Source: Yeosuana aromativorans (lineage in GTDB: Bacteria; Bacteroidota; Bacteroidia; Flavobacteriales; Flavobacteriaceae). From it: a stretch of DNA of 64,000 nucleotides. Positions 47,982 to 58,213 of this stretch are shown in pieces (position 1 is the first letter of the stretch; every line of letters starts with the position of its first letter). The notes beneath the pieces are model-generated. The model was given only the letters and a program-made list of their open reading frames with translations. It was not told the DNA's origin and ran no database searches. The translations under genes were made by a program, and so were the position numbers. The DNA is taken from contig NZ_BMNR01000001.1 in assembly GCF_014646655.1 (NCBI RefSeq), forward strand, positions 345,382 to 409,381, written 5' to 3'.

Positions 47982-50900
47982 ATGGGACGAGCCATTCTGA
48001 TTATTAACTTTCTTCTCTCTTTGACCATTTTTGCGCAAGAGAATGACATTAACTATGTCATTGATTTTATAACCACAAAACAAGGATTATCCCATAATTA
48101 TGTTTCAAGCATAGTTAGTGATGATCTGAACATCAAATGGATAGGGACTGAAAATGGCATCACAAAATTCAATGGGTATGATTATGAATATATTAAACCC
48201 AGTGATGAATACAAAGGCTTATTAAATGAAAATATTGAGACGCTTTTTGTTGACAAAGACTCCAATTTATGGATTGGAACAAAAAGTGGGGGCCTTTCCT
48301 TTTTAGACATTAAAAATAATACCATAAAAAATTACAATTATTTAATTGATCTTGCTCAAGAAGGTGTTTTGAGAATTACCTCAATTTCTCAGGATGACGA
48401 GGGCAATATTTGGGTTGGAACCTGGAAAGATGGTGTTTTTGTAATGGATTTTAAAAATGACGTTCTTGTAAAACATTTCCCCTTCAACCAACAGGTATAC
48501 AGTATAGCAAAGGATTTTAATAACAATATGTGGTTTTGCAGTGGCTATAATTTGCATTTCTACAACAGCACAGATAAAAAAATCACCAATTTTAATTTAC
48601 ATTTTGGAATTACTGATATTCTGCCAGATGCTTCAAGAAACAAAGTTTGGATTTCAACCTCAGGTATTATTGATACCAAATTATATGGTTTTAATTATGA
48701 CACCCAATCTATTGAGAGTATTGAAACGGGCGTAATTAGTAACTTTTCAAAAAAACTCTCATTAGATAAATACCACAGAATTTGGATAGGAACATGGGGG
48801 AAAGGCGTTTACAGAAGCAATGAAGATCTTTCAAAATTCAGTAAAATCGACTTGGTTTCAAGTAGTTTGGATAGAATTAGTGGAAACTACAATACTATTT
48901 TAAGCATCCATCATGATAAAAACAATGTTACCTGGTTGGCTACTGCCAATGGGGGCGTTGTAAAGCTACTGGAAGGAAATGGCTTTAAAAATGCTGATAA
49001 ACTCATTAATAATCCTGAACTAAAAGGCTATTTAAATTGCACAACCATCTATAAAGACATTCAAAACATTTTTCTGGGCACCTTGTTTAAAGGCGTTTAT
49101 CACGGAAAAGGTTTTTCTTCTTTATCACAAATAAAACAAATTGGTAACACCAAAGTAAATGCCCTGTATGAACATGACAAAAAGCTGTACATAGGGGCCC
49201 AAAACGGATTCTACATTTATGACCTTAACTTGGAAAAAATTGTTTTTTCCTCTAAAAGAAACTTTAAGGTCACAGCTTTTCTTGTTGATAAGGACACCCT
49301 ATATCTTGGAACGCAGCAATTAGGTATTGCTGTTTTCCCTTTGGAAACAATACATGATGAAGATTCTTATGTTTTTTATTCTGAAGATGAAAAGGACAAA
49401 CAAAAAATAGAAAGTAATCGGATTACTTCTATTCAAAAAGACGATGATGACAATATTTGGGTGAGCACGTATAACGGATTGCATTTATTTGACAAGAACA
49501 CTAAATCCTTTATTCATCAATCAACTCTATTACAAGAAAAATTGCCCAGTGTTATTATTAATTCAATGGCTATAAAAGACGGCTTTTTATGGCTGGCAAC
49601 ACCCAGTGGTTTAATTAAGCTCAATTACAAAAACAACCAATTAACAATTGATAATGTTGTCTCAAAAAAAGACGGCCTAAACAGTGACTTTATTTGTGCC
49701 GTAACTTTTGATGATCAATCCAATGTATGGCTTAGTACCCACACAGAAATTGTAAAGTATAATGTTATTAATAAATCCATTATCAGCTACGGTGACATCA
49801 ATGGCATTAAATCAACATCGTTTAATAACAACAGCTTTTACAATTACAATCATGATCTCCTTTTTTTTGGGGGCATAGATAATTTAACGTTTTTCAATCC
49901 TTCAAAGCTCAAGGATTTTAACACCATTCCTGAAATTATTTTTACAAACTTAAGAGTAAACAATGAACTGATCCAATATGGGCCAGGCAATTCTATTTTA
50001 GACAAAAACTTTAACTATGCCGATAAAATTAAGTTAACCTACAAAGACGGCTTTTTTTCAACACGGTTTGTAGCCAATGACTTTTTAGGGAAACTAAACA
50101 TCAAATATCGATATTCGTTGGAAGGCTATCAAGACCAATGGATTGATTTACAAAACAGAAACGAAATAAACTTTGCAGGTCTTTCTCCAGGTAATTACAC
50201 ACTTAAAGTAGAAGCCTCCAGAGACAACCAAAACTGGAGCGCCCCAAAATCAATAGATATCATATTACTGGGGTCTCCTTGGAAAAGTCCGCTTGCAATA
50301 CTGATTTATTCACTGATTCTTTTAGCCATTATCTGGTATTTCATAAGATCAAACAAATATAAGTTAATGCTCAAAAACAATTTAGAGATTGCAAGAATTG
50401 ATAAGGAGAAAGAAATCGAACTCACAGAAGCCAAATTAAATTTCTTCACCAATATTTCCCACGAATTCAGAACACCTTTAACATTGATTATCAGTCCATT
50501 GAAAGAACTTCTGGAAACAGAAAACCTGTCTCCAAAAATGTCCAAAAACCTTAACTATATTGACAGAAACACCAATAGACTCTTAAACCTGATTAATCAA
50601 CTATTGGATTTTAGAAAAGCCGACCATGGCTTGCTAAAACTAAATGTCTCACAGGGTAACTTTGTTAGGTTTGCCAAAGAAGTCCATCTGTATTTCAAGG
50701 AAGCAGCCAAAGCAAAACACATAAAATACAAATTCAAGACATCAAAAGAAGAAATCCTGTTTCCTTTTGATAGAAATAAAATGGAAATTGTGCTTTGTAA
50801 TATTTTGTCCAATGCTGTTAAATATACCAATTCTGGTGACAAAATAGTCATGAAGATAGATAGTGATTCTAAATACTGTATTATATCAATTAAAGACACC

Positions 50901-51986
50901 GGTATTGGAATGAACCCCTCAGACCAAAACAAGATATTTGACAGGTTTTTCCAAATTAAATCAGCAAAAACAGCCCGTTTGATTGGTAGTGGCATTGGTT
51001 TGTCTTTTTCAAAAAAAATCATTGAATTACACTACGGAAATATTACTGTAAACAGCGAACTTAATGTTGGAACTGAATTTATCATTAAACTTTCCATGAA
51101 CCCAAAACTTTACGAGGGAGAAATCAATGAAGATTTTATAACAACAGACAATATTAAAGGCTACAACACCAATGAGATATCAAGACCTATAGAAAACCTG
51201 AGTATTGAAGCCAAAGAACATTCGGTACTTATTATAGATGATAATTTAGAAATACTCAGTTATCTAAAAGACATCCTTTCTGATACGTATTCTGTAATTG
51301 AGGCTGACAACGGTGATTTAGGTTTTGAAAAAGCTTCCACTGAAATTCCAGACCTAATTATAAGTGACGTCATGATGCCAGGTAAAGATGGTATAACCTT
51401 GTGCAAGGAATTAAAATCACAAATTACAACCTCACATATTCCTATCATATTATTGACTGCCAGAACATCTACGGTTTTTGAAATTGAAGGTCTAAAAACG
51501 GGAGCTGACGATTACGTTACCAAACCGTTTAATTCAAAAGTTATAAAAGCCAGAATTTCCAGCTTATTGGAAAACAGGGAAAAACTCAGAGCCCATTTAC
51601 TCAATAAAGTACGTTTTGAACCTACAGCAAATGAAATAGAAAGCGATGCCGATACTGAAAACGCTTTCATACACAAAGCCATTTTGTTGGTTGAAAACAA
51701 TTTGCACAATCCTAATTTTGGCATTGAGAATATGGTTGATGAATTGAACATGAGCCAATCTACCTTGTACCGAAAAATCAAATCATTAACCGGACTCTCA
51801 TTAACAGCCTTTATCAGATCGGTGCGTTTAAAGAAAGCGGCACACCTCATCCTTGCATCAGATTTGAACCTTAATCAAATAGCTTATGAAGTTGGATTTA
51901 ATGATTATAAATACTTTAAAACCTCTTTCAAAAAGCAGTTTAACTGTTTGCCTTCAAAATACAAAGACCTCATCAATAGTAAGTAA
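47982..51986 (+). CDS. Hybrid two-component system sensor/regulator (HTCS)
   Basis: The 1334 residues form the complete one-protein signalling chain used by Bacteroidota PULs. It has a signal peptide (IINFLLSLTIFAQ), a periplasmic two-propeller sensor (about 20-680, repeats such as NLWIGTKSGGLSFLD) and a Y_Y_Y domain (about 690-755). One membrane helix (about 770-790) is followed by a histidine kinase with H827 in NISHEFRTPLTLI and an HATPase with DTGIGM. A receiver with phospho-acceptor D1129 (ISDVMMPGKDG) and an AraC DNA-binding domain (about 1235-1334) complete it. It should sense an oligosaccharide in the periplasm and switch on the two flanking PUL arms. Confidence 0.97.
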   Translation: MGRAILIINFLLSLTIFAQENDINYVIDFITTKQGLSHNYVSSIVSDDLNIKWIGTENGITKFNGYDYEYIKPSDEYKGLLNENIETLFVDKDSNLWIGTKSGGLSFLDIKNNTIKNYNYLIDLAQEGVLRITSISQDDEGNIWVGTWKDGVFVMDFKNDVLVKHFPFNQQVYSIAKDFNNNMWFCSGYNLHFYNSTDKKITNFNLHFGITDILPDASRNKVWISTSGIIDTKLYGFNYDTQSIESIETGVISNFSKKLSLDKYHRIWIGTWGKGVYRSNEDLSKFSKIDLVSSSLDRISGNYNTILSIHHDKNNVTWLATANGGVVKLLEGNGFKNADKLINNPELKGYLNCTTIYKDIQNIFLGTLFKGVYHGKGFSSLSQIKQIGNTKVNALYEHDKKLYIGAQNGFYIYDLNLEKIVFSSKRNFKVTAFLVDKDTLYLGTQQLGIAVFPLETIHDEDSYVFYSEDEKDKQKIESNRITSIQKDDDDNIWVSTYNGLHLFDKNTKSFIHQSTLLQEKLPSVIINSMAIKDGFLWLATPSGLIKLNYKNNQLTIDNVVSKKDGLNSDFICAVTFDDQSNVWLSTHTEIVKYNVINKSIISYGDINGIKSTSFNNNSFYNYNHDLLFFGGIDNLTFFNPSKLKDFNTIPEIIFTNLRVNNELIQYGPGNSILDKNFNYADKIKLTYKDGFFSTRFVANDFLGKLNIKYRYSLEGYQDQWIDLQNRNEINFAGLSPGNYTLKVEASRDNQNWSAPKSIDIILLGSPWKSPLAILIYSLILLAIIWYFIRSNKYKLMLKNNLEIARIDKEKEIELTEAKLNFFTNISHEFRTPLTLIISPLKELLETENLSPKMSKNLNYIDRNTNRLLNLINQLLDFRKADHGLLKLNVSQGNFVRFAKEVHLYFKEAAKAKHIKYKFKTSKEEILFPFDRNKMEIVLCNILSNAVKYTNSGDKIVMKIDSDSKYCIISIKDTGIGMNPSDQNKIFDRFFQIKSAKTARLIGSGIGLSFSKKIIELHYGNITVNSELNVGTEFIIKLSMNPKLYEGEINEDFITTDNIKGYNTNEISRPIENLSIEAKEHSVLIIDDNLEILSYLKDILSDTYSVIEADNGDLGFEKASTEIPDLIISDVMMPGKDGITLCKELKSQITTSHIPIILLTARTSTVFEIEGLKTGADDYVTKPFNSKVIKARISSLLENREKLRAHLLNKVRFEPTANEIESDADTENAFIHKAILLVENNLHNPNFGIENMVDELNMSQSTLYRKIKSLTGLSLTAFIRSVRLKKAAHLILASDLNLNQIAYEVGFNDYKYFKTSFKKQFNCLPSKYKDLINSK

Positions 51987-51994
51987 TTTAGGGG
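51985..51994 (+). promoter_or_regulatory. Candidate regulator-binding word upstream of the PUL susC
   Basis: AATTTAGGGG overlaps the HTCS stop codon and lies about 130 bp before the susC ATG. The same decamer occurs at 47733-47742 upstream of the leftward operon. A near-complement, CCCTTAATT, is at 52022-52030. Confidence 0.3.
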
Positions 51995-52124
51995 GTTTTT
52001 TAGCAAATTGAATGATTTAAACCCTTAATTGCTCTATTTCACCTAGCGTTATTTTTTTATTGTTTTGATATTTGTAATAGAGTTTTCAAAGAACTTTTTA
52101 CTAAACTAATCTCAAAACAAAACT

Positions 52125-55100
52125 ATGAAAGTATTTATTTTTTATTTTCTGCTTTTAATCCCAATTGGGCAACTAGCTTTTTCACAAAATGATATTTCCG
52201 GAACAGTTACAGACAGTAGTGGTCAACCACTTCCTGGAGCAACCATCCTTGTGGAAAAAACAAACAGAGGGACAACAACAGACTTTGATGGTGGTTTCAC
52301 AATTTCAGCTTCCCAAGGTGAAATTTTAAACATCTCTTACGTTGGATTTGCCACAGCCAAAATTACAGTTGGAACAGCTAAAACCTACAATGTACAACTT
52401 CAGGAAGACGCTGCTCAGTTAGACGAAGTGGTCGTAGTAGGATACGGTTCGCAAAAAAAGGTGAACTTAACAGGATCGGTTGCTACGGTATCTTTTAAAG
52501 AGGAAGTCAACCAACCTGTAACCAACTCGGGCCAATTATTATATGGTCGGTTTTCCGGGGTACAATTAACACAAACCTCTGGTAACCCAGGTGCTGATGG
52601 CTCCTCTATAGTTATTAGGGGCATTGGAACCTTTGGTAATAGTACACCTTTAGTAGTAATAGACAATATTCAATATGATGATTTAGCTGCTTTTAACAGT
52701 TTAGCACCATCTGATATTGAAAGTGTAACGGTTTTAAAAGATGCTTCTGCAAGTGCCATTTATGGGGCTAGAGGTGCCAATGGCGTTATTTTGGTAACTA
52801 CCAGAAAAGGTACTGAAGATAAATTTGAAATCAGTTTCAATACTTATTATGGTGTTCAGGATGCTACCGTGAAACCTGGTTTTCTGGGATCGTACGATTA
52901 TGCAACCTTAATGAATGAAAAATTCAGAAACGAAGATGGGCCAGGCTTTTTGCCAAGATATACACCTGATCAAATAGACGCTATTAGAACAGGGTCCTTA
53001 CCAGACCAATTTGCAAACACCTCTTGGGCTGATGAAGTTCTTAGAATGGCATCCATTCAAAATCACAACTTTTCCTTCTCTGGCGGTAATTCAAAAACCA
53101 CCTACAGACTCTCCTTAGGGTATTTAGGTCAAGACGCCATTGTAAGAAGTAAATTTAAAAGTGAACGTTACAACTTAAGTTTTAATATCAACTCAAAATT
53201 AAAAGATTGGTTTACGTTGAGCAGTGTGAGTAATGCGTTTTGGAAACGCAATGAAGGTCCTACAGGAGGTCAAGGTGCTTTTGATGGTGATAATGGCATT
53301 ATTTACATGTTGCAACGAACCGCACCTACCATTCCGGCCTATTATAGCAATGGTGAATATGGTATTGTAGATGGTGCCTATGAAAATAGCAACTATTCAT
53401 TTGGAACAGCTAACCCATTGAGAAGAGGTTATCTTGGAAATTATAATCAAGATATTATTAACATAAGCCAGCGGATTGGGTTAACGTTTAAATTATCAGA
53501 TAGTTTTTCATTTGAAACCAGTGGCAGTGCGAACATCATATACAATAATGCATCAGATTTTAGCCCAACAGCAACCATAAGGGATTGGGCCGGTAATATT
53601 GTTGGACAAGATCAGTTAAATACACTAAAAAATTCTACGAATCTTGAGTACAGACTATTAAACGAAAATATTTTAAGATATAATAAAACCTTCAATAAAG
53701 TTCATGATTTAGGAATCTTGGTAGGCCATTCCATTTCCTATCTAAGAAACGATGGCTTTAATGGCCAATTAAGTGGGTTTCCTACAGATAATTTAGAAGA
53801 ATTTAATGCAGGAGGTCTTACTAATCCCGCAGTTAATGGTGGTGCCTATGAAGAAGTGACCCAGTCATTTTTTGGTAGAATCAATTACAACTATGCTGGT
53901 AAATATCTGGCTGAATTTAATTTAAGACGTGATGGTTCCTCAAAATTTGGACCTCGATACTTATATGGTAATTTTCCTTCTGCATCTGTTGGTTGGAATA
54001 TCTCCAAAGAAAAGTTTTTGGAAAATGCAGACTATATAACCAATTTAAAAATTAGAGCCAGTTGGGGTATCAGCGGAAATGACAGAATAGGAAACTATAT
54101 TCCTTATCAAGGTTATAATGCAGACCAAGATTATGTGTTGGGTAACGACACAGATGTTGTTGGGGTAGCTGTTACATCTTTGGCAAATCCATTTATCAGA
54201 TGGGAACAAACTGAGCAATATGACTTAGGTTTGGACTTAAGTCTATTTAAAAATAAAGTAGAGCTAGTAGCAGATTACTTTAACCGAAATAGTACCGATA
54301 TTTTATATACAAATTTCCCAATACCAAACACCTTAGGAGTAACCAACTTAGCGGCGCAAAATGCGGCCTCTATGATAAACAGAGGTCTTGAGCTTGGTTT
54401 AAACTACAGAGGCAATCTTGGTAATGCCAAGTTCTCACTGGGAGCAAACCTTACCAAAATGATCAAAAATGAAGTAACTGGTTTAGGTGACGGTGGTGAG
54501 GAGACTATCAGCAATATTGATATCATCAGGATAGGAGCCCCGTTTAAATCGTATTATGGTCTCAAAGCTATTGGTATCTTTCAAAACTTAGAAGAAATTG
54601 CCAATGCGCCAACTCAATTTGGGAATGCTAACACAGCACCCGGAGATATTAGGTATGCTGATATATCTGGACCAGATGGTGTACCTGATGGCGTTGTAAA
54701 TGATGACGACCGTACAATTATTGGAAATCCAAACCCAAAATTATTAGTAAACTTTAATGGCTCTATAGAATACAAAGGGTTTGATCTTAATTTTATGTTC
54801 CAAGGCGTGAGCGGGGTTGACCGATTATTAATGGGTAACGGTAATCTACCAATGGCTGATGACCGAAGTAATGTGTTGAGCTATTGGATTAACCGATGGA
54901 CACCAGACAACCCAAGTGCGCATTTGCCACGTGTAGGTGGACAAAACAACACCAGAGTATCGTCTTTTTATGTACAGGATGCTTCTTACTTAAGACTTAA
55001 ATCACTAGAGCTAGGCTATTCATTGCCAAATGATGTTTTGAAAAAAATCAACATTAGCAAGCTAAGAGTTTTTGTAGGTGCTCAAAACCTATTCACCTTT

Positions 55101-55205
55101 ACAGGCCTGGAATACTTTGATCCAGAAGGCGGTTCAGGAAGTCAAAGTAACAGAAATGCACCACTTTACAAAACCATTACCCTAGGGTTAAACTTAAAAA
55201 TATAA
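52125..55205 (+). CDS. SusC/RagA-family TonB-linked glycan importer of the PUL
   Basis: The 1026 residues contain a signal peptide (IPIGQLAFSQ) and a CarboxypepD_reg-like domain (about 22-100; ISGTVTDSSGQPLPGATILV). A DEVVVVGYGSQKK segment precedes the plug (LLYGRFSGVQL, VIRGIGTFGNS), and the beta-barrel ends in ITLGLNLKI. It would transport oligosaccharides, delivered by the SusD partner 5 bp downstream, into the periplasm with TonB energy. It is the first gene of the rightward PUL arm, just after the HTCS gene. Confidence 0.96.
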   Translation: MKVFIFYFLLLIPIGQLAFSQNDISGTVTDSSGQPLPGATILVEKTNRGTTTDFDGGFTISASQGEILNISYVGFATAKITVGTAKTYNVQLQEDAAQLDEVVVVGYGSQKKVNLTGSVATVSFKEEVNQPVTNSGQLLYGRFSGVQLTQTSGNPGADGSSIVIRGIGTFGNSTPLVVIDNIQYDDLAAFNSLAPSDIESVTVLKDASASAIYGARGANGVILVTTRKGTEDKFEISFNTYYGVQDATVKPGFLGSYDYATLMNEKFRNEDGPGFLPRYTPDQIDAIRTGSLPDQFANTSWADEVLRMASIQNHNFSFSGGNSKTTYRLSLGYLGQDAIVRSKFKSERYNLSFNINSKLKDWFTLSSVSNAFWKRNEGPTGGQGAFDGDNGIIYMLQRTAPTIPAYYSNGEYGIVDGAYENSNYSFGTANPLRRGYLGNYNQDIINISQRIGLTFKLSDSFSFETSGSANIIYNNASDFSPTATIRDWAGNIVGQDQLNTLKNSTNLEYRLLNENILRYNKTFNKVHDLGILVGHSISYLRNDGFNGQLSGFPTDNLEEFNAGGLTNPAVNGGAYEEVTQSFFGRINYNYAGKYLAEFNLRRDGSSKFGPRYLYGNFPSASVGWNISKEKFLENADYITNLKIRASWGISGNDRIGNYIPYQGYNADQDYVLGNDTDVVGVAVTSLANPFIRWEQTEQYDLGLDLSLFKNKVELVADYFNRNSTDILYTNFPIPNTLGVTNLAAQNAASMINRGLELGLNYRGNLGNAKFSLGANLTKMIKNEVTGLGDGGEETISNIDIIRIGAPFKSYYGLKAIGIFQNLEEIANAPTQFGNANTAPGDIRYADISGPDGVPDGVVNDDDRTIIGNPNPKLLVNFNGSIEYKGFDLNFMFQGVSGVDRLLMGNGNLPMADDRSNVLSYWINRWTPDNPSAHLPRVGGQNNTRVSSFYVQDASYLRLKSLELGYSLPNDVLKKINISKLRVFVGAQNLFTFTGLEYFDPEGGSGSQSNRNAPLYKTITLGLNLKI

Positions 55206-55209
55206 CAAG

Positions 55210-56757
55210 ATGAAAAAGATACTATTCGCACTATGCATCATACTTACAGTTACTAACTGTAACGATGATTTTATAAAACGTTCGTCGCTAACACAAATAG
55301 CAGAGAATAACTTCTGGCAAAGTGAACAAGATGCCTTTTTGGCACTCAACGGCGTGTACTCAACACTACAAAGTAAATCTTTGTATGGTGGTAATCTTAA
55401 TGGTTGGCAAGGTTTTCCTGGTTTTGATGGATTGGGTGACAATGCCTTTAACCAATATAAGTGGGAAGGACTTGGGTTGTTTATGGAAGGCACCATAGAC
55501 CCTTCAAGTGGTCAGTTAGGAGCCATTTGGAACGATCTTTACAGAGGTATTGCCCGTGCCAATGCAGTCATTAAAAATGTGCAAACCATCTCAGAGGATT
55601 TAGTGTCTGCCGATACCAAAAAAGAATTATTAGGTCAAGGTTATTTTTTAAGAGCTTTGTTCTACTTTAACTTGGCAGTGTACTATGAAGATGCACCTTT
55701 AATCACTGAACCTCAAACTTTAGAGAACGCCTATGTGCCTAAAAACACCTATGCTGAAATTACAGCACAAATTGTTGAGGATTTAAAATTGGCCGTTGAT
55801 TACTTACCAACCAGCCAACCTGATAATTTATATGGTTACGCTACCAAAGGCGCTGCCCTTGGACTGTTTGCCAGGGTACAATTATACAACCATCAGTATG
55901 ATGGTGATTATGGTGTTTTAAAATTAACCGAACAAGCCATGGGATTGGGTTATTCACTAGATCCAAATTATGCAGCACTGTTCACCCCTGAAAAAGAGCA
56001 GTCACCAGAAATTGTGTTTTCAATCCGCTTTTTAAGAGGCGCTGCCACAAACAATGGCGAAACGTTTTCTGGCACCTATCAAGGGACTCCAAAAGTAGAC
56101 CAAAGACCCATGCCAAATTTGGTAAATGATTATTATTGTATTGATGGATTACCGGTGACCAGTTCACCATTGTTCAATCCAGCTGACCAAAGACAAAACA
56201 GAGACCCAAGAGCCACTGCAACCATTTATTTTAAAGGAGATCAATACTATGACGATCCTGTTAAAGTATTTCCAGGTAATGGTCCTACAAGCTATGGCAT
56301 GCGTAAATATATTAGACGAGGCCCAGATGCCGAAGGCAATGCCTCTTATGGTGAGGGTTCGCAAGATTTTTACCTCATAAGATATGCCGATATTCTACTA
56401 ATGCGAGCCGAAGCTATGGCTGAAACCGGAGATTTATCGGGTGCAACTGGTTTGGTCAATCAAATCAGGGATCGCGTGGGTATGCCACATGTAGAAGCTG
56501 TTGAAGGTGCTGTAAACCAAACACAAATGATAGACATCGTACGTCATGAAAGACGCGTAGAACTAGCCTTGGAAGGCTTGCGTTTTATGGATTTAAAACG
56601 TTGGGGTGAGGTAGAAGACGGATTTAATAGAGCTGCTGCTGACCCTGTTGGTTCATACAATCCCCAATATTTGGGAGGTAGATCAGAAGTCTTCCCAATA
56701 CCGCAAAACGAAATTGATGTGAATTCTAATTTGGTTCAAAATCCAGTATGGCAATAA
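55210..56757 (+). CDS. SusD/RagB-family glycan-binding lipoprotein of the PUL
   Basis: The 515 residues start with a lipoprotein signal (ALCIILTVTNC, Cys 17). The SusD N-terminal TPR region has NNFWQSEQDAFLALNGVYS and the RAEAMAETGDLSGATGLVNQI helix. The family-typical end HERRVELALEGLRFMDLKRW, then EVFPIPQNEIDVN, is present. It sits on the cell surface as the lid of the SusC channel and selects the polysaccharide. The start lies 5 bp behind susC, so the pair is co-translated. Confidence 0.95.
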   Translation: MKKILFALCIILTVTNCNDDFIKRSSLTQIAENNFWQSEQDAFLALNGVYSTLQSKSLYGGNLNGWQGFPGFDGLGDNAFNQYKWEGLGLFMEGTIDPSSGQLGAIWNDLYRGIARANAVIKNVQTISEDLVSADTKKELLGQGYFLRALFYFNLAVYYEDAPLITEPQTLENAYVPKNTYAEITAQIVEDLKLAVDYLPTSQPDNLYGYATKGAALGLFARVQLYNHQYDGDYGVLKLTEQAMGLGYSLDPNYAALFTPEKEQSPEIVFSIRFLRGAATNNGETFSGTYQGTPKVDQRPMPNLVNDYYCIDGLPVTSSPLFNPADQRQNRDPRATATIYFKGDQYYDDPVKVFPGNGPTSYGMRKYIRRGPDAEGNASYGEGSQDFYLIRYADILLMRAEAMAETGDLSGATGLVNQIRDRVGMPHVEAVEGAVNQTQMIDIVRHERRVELALEGLRFMDLKRWGEVEDGFNRAAADPVGSYNPQYLGGRSEVFPIPQNEIDVNSNLVQNPVWQ

Positions 56758-56773
56758 TCAAAAAAAAATTATT

Positions 56774-58135
56774 ATGAAAAAACAGATTTTATTTTTATTT
56801 ACCATTCTAACTTTAATAAGTTGTGAAAAGAATGTTATAGGAGATTTTGGGACGACACTGTCCCCAACCTCTGACGGTATAACTCCTGAGGCAATAGCAA
56901 AAAAAGGAGTAGCGTTTACTAATAAAACCAAAGCATGGTCCCATAAAACCAGTGATTTAAAAGCACATTGGATGTACAGCTGGGGCAATGTGCTGGCAGA
57001 CGAAATTCCTGAAAACGTAGAATTTGTCCCCATGTTTTGGGGCAAAGGCTCTGTAACGGATGATAACATAAACCGAATCAAACAGTTAGTTGCAGATGGT
57101 AAAGTTAAATACGTATTAGGTTTTAATGAGCCCGATAATGCAACTCAAGCCAATATGACCGTAGACGAAGCCATAGCGTTATGGCCACGATTGGAAGAAA
57201 TTGGAGTTCCTCTAGGGTCTCCTGCTGCAACAGGTTTTAATAATGCATGGATGACCGAATTTATGCAAAAAGCAAGTGATGCTGGTCTCAGAATTGATTT
57301 TTTAACGGTTCACAGTTATGGCGGTGCTAATGTTTTAGGTTTCATCAATAATTTAAAAACAGCGCACGAATTATACAACTTGCCAATTTGGGTTACTGAA
57401 TTTGCTGTGGCTGATTGGAATGCTTCAACACCAGAGTCTAACAAGTATAGTGAATCGCAAGTTATTTCATTTATGCAAGACGCTACTACAGCTATGAACA
57501 CTATAGACTGGATTGAACGCTATGCCTGGTTTGATGGCGGTAATGCCGCTTTGGCAACCTCGTCCTTATTTGACAACGATGCTAACATTACTACTTTAGG
57601 ACAAGTATATGCTGCTATTAATCCAAATGAGAACATAGGCCCTGGCGTAGATACTGAATATACACCACCTTTTGATGCTGATGAATTGATTCAAAATGGG
57701 CATTTTGAGGGAGGAACCTACACAAAAACATACAACTGGGGAACTGCTCCTATGCCAAATGGTTGGGATGGATACGAGTCTGGCATTGTTGATACTGATG
57801 TTACAACAACCTATACCGGTAATTACTGCGCTAGATTAAAAAGTGGAAGTTCCGCCTTAACAACAGTGGTTCCAGTTGAAGCTGGTAAAACTTACGTTTA
57901 TAAACTGTATTCTAAATGGGCTCAAGAGGGTGTCAATATGAGAATTGTCTTTAAAGACAATGTAGCCAATGTTAAAATTGGCCAATCAGAATTTTTGCCA
58001 ATCTCTACAGAATGGACAGAATCAACTGGAGAAATTACAATTCCTGATGGTGTGACTGAAGTATTAATCTCACTTTGGAATGGTAGCCAAACACACTTTT
58101 ATTTTGATGACATATCATTTAAATTAAAAAAATAA
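56774..58135 (+). CDS. GH128-like glycoside hydrolase lipoprotein with C-terminal binding module
   Basis: The 453-residue protein has a lipobox at Cys 17 (FTILTLISC). Residues about 40-285 match the Asl1-like catalytic core of GH128: acid/base E119 in VLGFNEPDN and nucleophile E209 in PIWVTEFAVADW. Residues about 305-453 are a jelly-roll carbohydrate-binding module (QNGHFEGG at the start, FYFDDISFKLKK at the end). Characterized GH128 enzymes cut beta-1,3-glucan. In this locus, rich in galactan enzymes, a related beta-1,3 substrate such as galactan is possible. As a lipoprotein behind SusCD it is a good candidate for surface endo-cleavage. Confidence 0.82.
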   Translation: MKKQILFLFTILTLISCEKNVIGDFGTTLSPTSDGITPEAIAKKGVAFTNKTKAWSHKTSDLKAHWMYSWGNVLADEIPENVEFVPMFWGKGSVTDDNINRIKQLVADGKVKYVLGFNEPDNATQANMTVDEAIALWPRLEEIGVPLGSPAATGFNNAWMTEFMQKASDAGLRIDFLTVHSYGGANVLGFINNLKTAHELYNLPIWVTEFAVADWNASTPESNKYSESQVISFMQDATTAMNTIDWIERYAWFDGGNAALATSSLFDNDANITTLGQVYAAINPNENIGPGVDTEYTPPFDADELIQNGHFEGGTYTKTYNWGTAPMPNGWDGYESGIVDTDVTTTYTGNYCARLKSGSSALTTVVPVEAGKTYVYKLYSKWAQEGVNMRIVFKDNVANVKIGQSEFLPISTEWTESTGEITIPDGVTEVLISLWNGSQTHFYFDDISFKLKK

Positions 58136-58144
58136 GATCTCTCA

Positions 58145-58177
58145 CAACTTTCATGACCAAAAAGGTCATGAAAGTTG
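58145..58177. other. Strong intercistronic hairpin
   Basis: A perfect 14-bp stem (CAACTTTCATGACC and complement) with an AAAAA loop lies 10 bp after the GH128-like stop codon. The following CTTTAATT is a poor T-tract, so it may be a leaky terminator or an RNA-stabilising or processing structure within the PUL transcript. Confidence 0.6.
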
Positions 58178-58213
58178 CTTTAATTAATTAATAACCATTT
58201 AAAATAAATCATT

